Shown piece by piece: positions 4,478-6,635 of a DNA stretch of 6,635 nucleotides (its first letter is position 1; the number at the start of each line of letters is the position of its first letter). The translations under genes and the position numbers were made by a program. The notes beneath the pieces were generated by a model, which made no database searches, was not told where the DNA came from, and saw only the letters and a list, made by a program, of their open reading frames with translations. Source of the stretch: Verrucomicrobiota bacterium. Lineage in GTDB: Bacteria > Verrucomicrobiota > Verrucomicrobiia > Chthoniobacterales > UBA10450. Location: contig QHOR01000041.1 in the NCBI GenBank assembly GCA_003219395.1, positions 11,416 through 18,050 on the forward strand, written 5' to 3'.

Positions 4478-6635
4478 TCAAAATTGATAACCTACGCTGA
4501 AGTTGAAATGACCGCCGCCGCTGTATCCATCGCGCTGTATCGGGTAGCCATAATCGAGACGTAGCGGGCCGATTGGCAAATCAAGCCGGAGGCCGACACC
4601 AATGTCGGAGGCGATATGATTGAAACCAAAAGACCACTGGCTGGTGTTAACAAAACCGGTGTCGTAAAAAACTGCGCCTCGTGCTTTTTCAATAATCGGA
4701 AAAGTCCATTCAATCGTCGTGCGCCACATTGTCTTTCCACCTAGTGGTTCGCCATTCTCATCCTGCGGTCCAACTTCGCGAAAGGGAAAGCCGCGCAGGT
4801 TATTTGAGCCTCCGAGAAAGAGCCGCTCGAAGATTGGGACATCACCTCCACTCCCCCATTGACTTACGGTCGCGACTTCGCCGTTAATCAGGAGGATTGT
4901 GTCCCAAGGAAGATGAAAATATTGCGATCCTTCGAGGTCCCACCCGTAAATCTGAACATCACCTCCGAGAAAGCCGCCGGCAATAAAAGGTGAAAGGGCG
5001 ATGCGTTGTCCGCGGCGCGACAGCAAAGGATTGTCGCGTGAATCAAATACAACACTGCTAAACATCTTGCTCTCCACAGAGGAGCCTTGTTGTGACAGGA
5101 TAAAATCACCGGCGTTGGGGTCTACATTGTAAATGTCTACGTCCTGCAGCATGTACCCGAGGCTTGCATACGTATATGTATTGATCGGTTTGCGGGCTTC
5201 AAACGAGAACCCGTAATTCCGTTGGTCATATTGGGCGCTTAAGTAATTTGCGTCCGTGTAGAAGGCCTGAAAGCCCAACGACAAGCGGCGATCAAGGAAG
5301 TACGGTTCAGTCAGCGCCAGAACGAAGTCCTTTCGTTGCGTGCCGTATTGGATGCGTAATCTGAATTTTTGGCCACCGCCGGTGAAAGAAGGCCAATTGA
5401 ATAGGTCGAAATTGCCCTGGGTGAGCTCAGCGAAACCAACCAACTGGTCGACGGTGCTGAATCCGCCACCGAAACTTAGCGAACCGGTTCGTTTTTCCTG
5501 CACCAGGATGGTGAGGTCCTTGCGTCCGGGAACGTCGGTGTCTTCGGGATACGTCTCGACTTTTGCAAAATAACCCAGGTTCTCCAGGCGCTTCTTAGTG
5601 ATGTCCACGCGTACGGTATTAAAAACGTCTCCTGGCGCAACGAGTACCTCGCGTCGGATAACCTTGTCTTTGGTACGCGTGTTCCCCTCGATCGTGACTC
5701 GATTTACGAACGAGCGAACGCCCTCCTCGATGTTGTAATGCACATCAATCAAAGCAGGACCGGCTGGGGTTCCCTCGGGCTGAACTACAAGATCGACGTA
5801 ACCTCCACTGCCGTACGCATCGGCCACTGCCTTCGCATCATCGCGCAACTGCTTCGGCGAATAGACACTGCCTTCCTTCATTTTTAACAGGACACGAATC
5901 CTCTCCTCCTTCGCAACCTGGTAACCGGTGACGGTCAGCTTACGCACGTGATACTGAGGACCTTCAGAAATCACGATGGTGAGAATCAACGGGCCCTTTT
6001 CCTTGCGTTCTCTCCGCACCTCTTTGACTTCGACATCGATGTACCCGTGGTTCTGGTAATACTCGCGGACTTTGTCGAGGTCCTGTTGCAATTGGACCTC
6101 GTCCAATCGGCCGGACTTATCGAGGAAATAGATCAAGGTTCTGCCACGCGTCTTCATTTGTTTGCGCAGCACTCGTTCGCTGAAATGCGCGTTTCCTTCG
6201 AACTGAATCCGGCTCACGGCGCCTCTTACCCCTTCATTAACAGTGTAAACAACGCGCGCCGTTCCTCGTTTCTCATCGATTGGATCCACTCGAAATTGAA
6301 CGCTGACATCGTTGTAGCCGCGTCCCTGATAGACCTCGATGATTTTCTGGCGAGCTTGTTCCAGTTGCTGTTCGTCAACCGGCTGATTGAGCCTTAATTT
6401 GATTTCTTTGCGCAATCTCTGCGCTTTTACCTGCTCGGCCCCATCGATCACGATCTCACGCAGGATTGAACGCGTTTGCACAGCTACGATCACCTTCACT
6501 CCATCGCCTTGCGGCTGGGCAAAAATCCGAACGTTTTGAATCGAGCCAGTCTTGTACAGAGCCGCAATATCGTCCTCGACGATCTCATTCGAATACGGCT
6601 GACCCACTCTGGTTCGCATTTGTGCAAGAATTCGT
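4478..6635 (-). CDS. bamA: Outer-membrane protein assembly factor BamA, 5' end missing
   Basis: BamA is the core of the machine that folds beta-barrel proteins into the outer membrane. The frame is open through the right edge: the residues before the first in-frame ATG (6619) read R-I-L-A-Q, which belong inside POTRA1 ('ILAQMRTRVGQPYS'), so that ATG is internal. The signal peptide and the beginning of POTRA1 are off the window. Counting from that Met, POTRA domains cover roughly 1-50, 52-130, 132-221, 223-300 and 301-377. Repeated '[IV]-x-[FVI]-x-G-x' openings are seen, such as 'RIQFEGNAHF' and 'RVTIEGNTRT'. The 16-strand barrel spans about 378-713, with 'VVFDSRDNPLLSRRG' (523-537), the loop-6 motif LRGF (608-611, usually [VI]RGF), 'FYDTGFV' and 'PIGPLRLDYGYPI'. 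It ends in YQF, the aromatic C-terminal signal. Five POTRAs and the skp neighbour favour BamA over TamA. Confidence 0.95.
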   Translation of the reverse strand, partial: RILAQMRTRVGQPYSNEIVEDDIAALYKTGSIQNVRIFAQPQGDGVKVIVAVQTRSILREIVIDGAEQVKAQRLRKEIKLRLNQPVDEQQLEQARQKIIEVYQGRGYNDVSVQFRVDPIDEKRGTARVVYTVNEGVRGAVSRIQFEGNAHFSERVLRKQMKTRGRTLIYFLDKSGRLDEVQLQQDLDKVREYYQNHGYIDVEVKEVRRERKEKGPLILTIVISEGPQYHVRKLTVTGYQVAKEERIRVLLKMKEGSVYSPKQLRDDAKAVADAYGSGGYVDLVVQPEGTPAGPALIDVHYNIEEGVRSFVNRVTIEGNTRTKDKVIRREVLVAPGDVFNTVRVDITKKRLENLGYFAKVETYPEDTDVPGRKDLTILVQEKRTGSLSFGGGFSTVDQLVGFAELTQGNFDLFNWPSFTGGGQKFRLRIQYGTQRKDFVLALTEPYFLDRRLSLGFQAFYTDANYLSAQYDQRNYGFSFEARKPINTYTYASLGYMLQDVDIYNVDPNAGDFILSQQGSSVESKMFSSVVFDSRDNPLLSRRGQRIALSPFIAGGFLGGDVQIYGWDLEGSQYFHLPWDTILLINGEVATVSQWGSGGDVPIFERLFLGGSNNLRGFPFREVGPQDENGEPLGGKTMWRTTIEWTFPIIEKARGAVFYDTGFVNTSQWSFGFNHIASDIGVGLRLDLPIGPLRLDYGYPIQRDGYSGGGHFNFSVGYQF

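Noticed and set aside
4438..4500. A GTG-started 20-codon + strand frame with GGAGG five bases upstream, in the bamA-skp gap
   Set aside because: It is very short, runs antisense into the bamA 3' end, and its sequence has no recognisable features. The GGAGG is probably chance and appears on the other strand as TCCTCC before skp.
5948..6397. A 149-codon + strand open frame antisense to bamA
   Set aside because: It is the mirror of the conserved POTRA region of bamA, which is clearly coding on the - strand. It has no recognisable domain.
6617..6619. The first in-frame ATG of bamA as its true start
   Set aside because: The frame stays open to the window edge, the preceding residues R-I-L-A-Q fit POTRA1, and starting here would remove the signal peptide that BamA needs.

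Overview
The window reads as chromosomal sequence from a diderm (Gram-negative-type) bacterium that encodes a true 20S-type proteasome. On the + strand lie the end of a PrcB-like proteasome beta subunit and a complete PrcA-like alpha subunit. On the - strand lie BamA and a Skp/OmpH chaperone, which only make sense in a cell with an outer membrane. Outside Actinobacteria, proteasome genes with a Pup-like modifier (called UBact) are known from Nitrospirae, Verrucomicrobia, Planctomycetes, Armatimonadetes and some candidate phyla. The Skp C-terminal region (a 'DKSG.S.NGVP..LYS' stretch) reminds me of Verrucomicrobia proteins. A verrucomicrobial soil or freshwater bacterium is my best guess, by inference only; no rRNA or other marker is present.

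Layout. Positions 2-2819 hold four + strand genes: prcB (5' end missing), prcA (overlapping prcB by 4 bases), a membrane-anchored N-acetylmuramoyl-L-alanine amidase (34 bases further on, with the only clear Shine-Dalgarno site in the window), and a secreted protein with two peptidoglycan-binding modules (37 bases further on). The close same-strand spacing suggests one transcription unit running from protein quality control into cell-wall remodelling. Positions 2820-2862 are a short gap between convergent genes with a perfect 7-bp hairpin. Positions 2863-6635 hold three - strand genes, transcribed from right to left: bamA (5' end missing at the right edge), the skp/ompH-like gene 55 bases later, a strong intrinsic terminator (3734-3768), and a secreted DUF3108 protein whose open frame begins only 7 bases past the terminator's T-run.

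How they fit together. BamA folds and inserts outer-membrane proteins, and Skp escorts them across the periplasm. The amidase trims peptidoglycan, the two-module protein probably binds it, and the DUF3108 protein is exported but of unknown role. The proteasome subunits act in the cytoplasm and would degrade proteins delivered by an ATPase ring (Mpa/ARC type) that is not in the window. There is no gene-free stretch over 300 bases. I see no tRNA, rRNA, CRISPR array, insertion sequence or riboswitch. The most notable content is the proteasome core in an outer-membrane bacterium and its location beside cell-envelope genes. I see no evidence of a wholly undescribed system.
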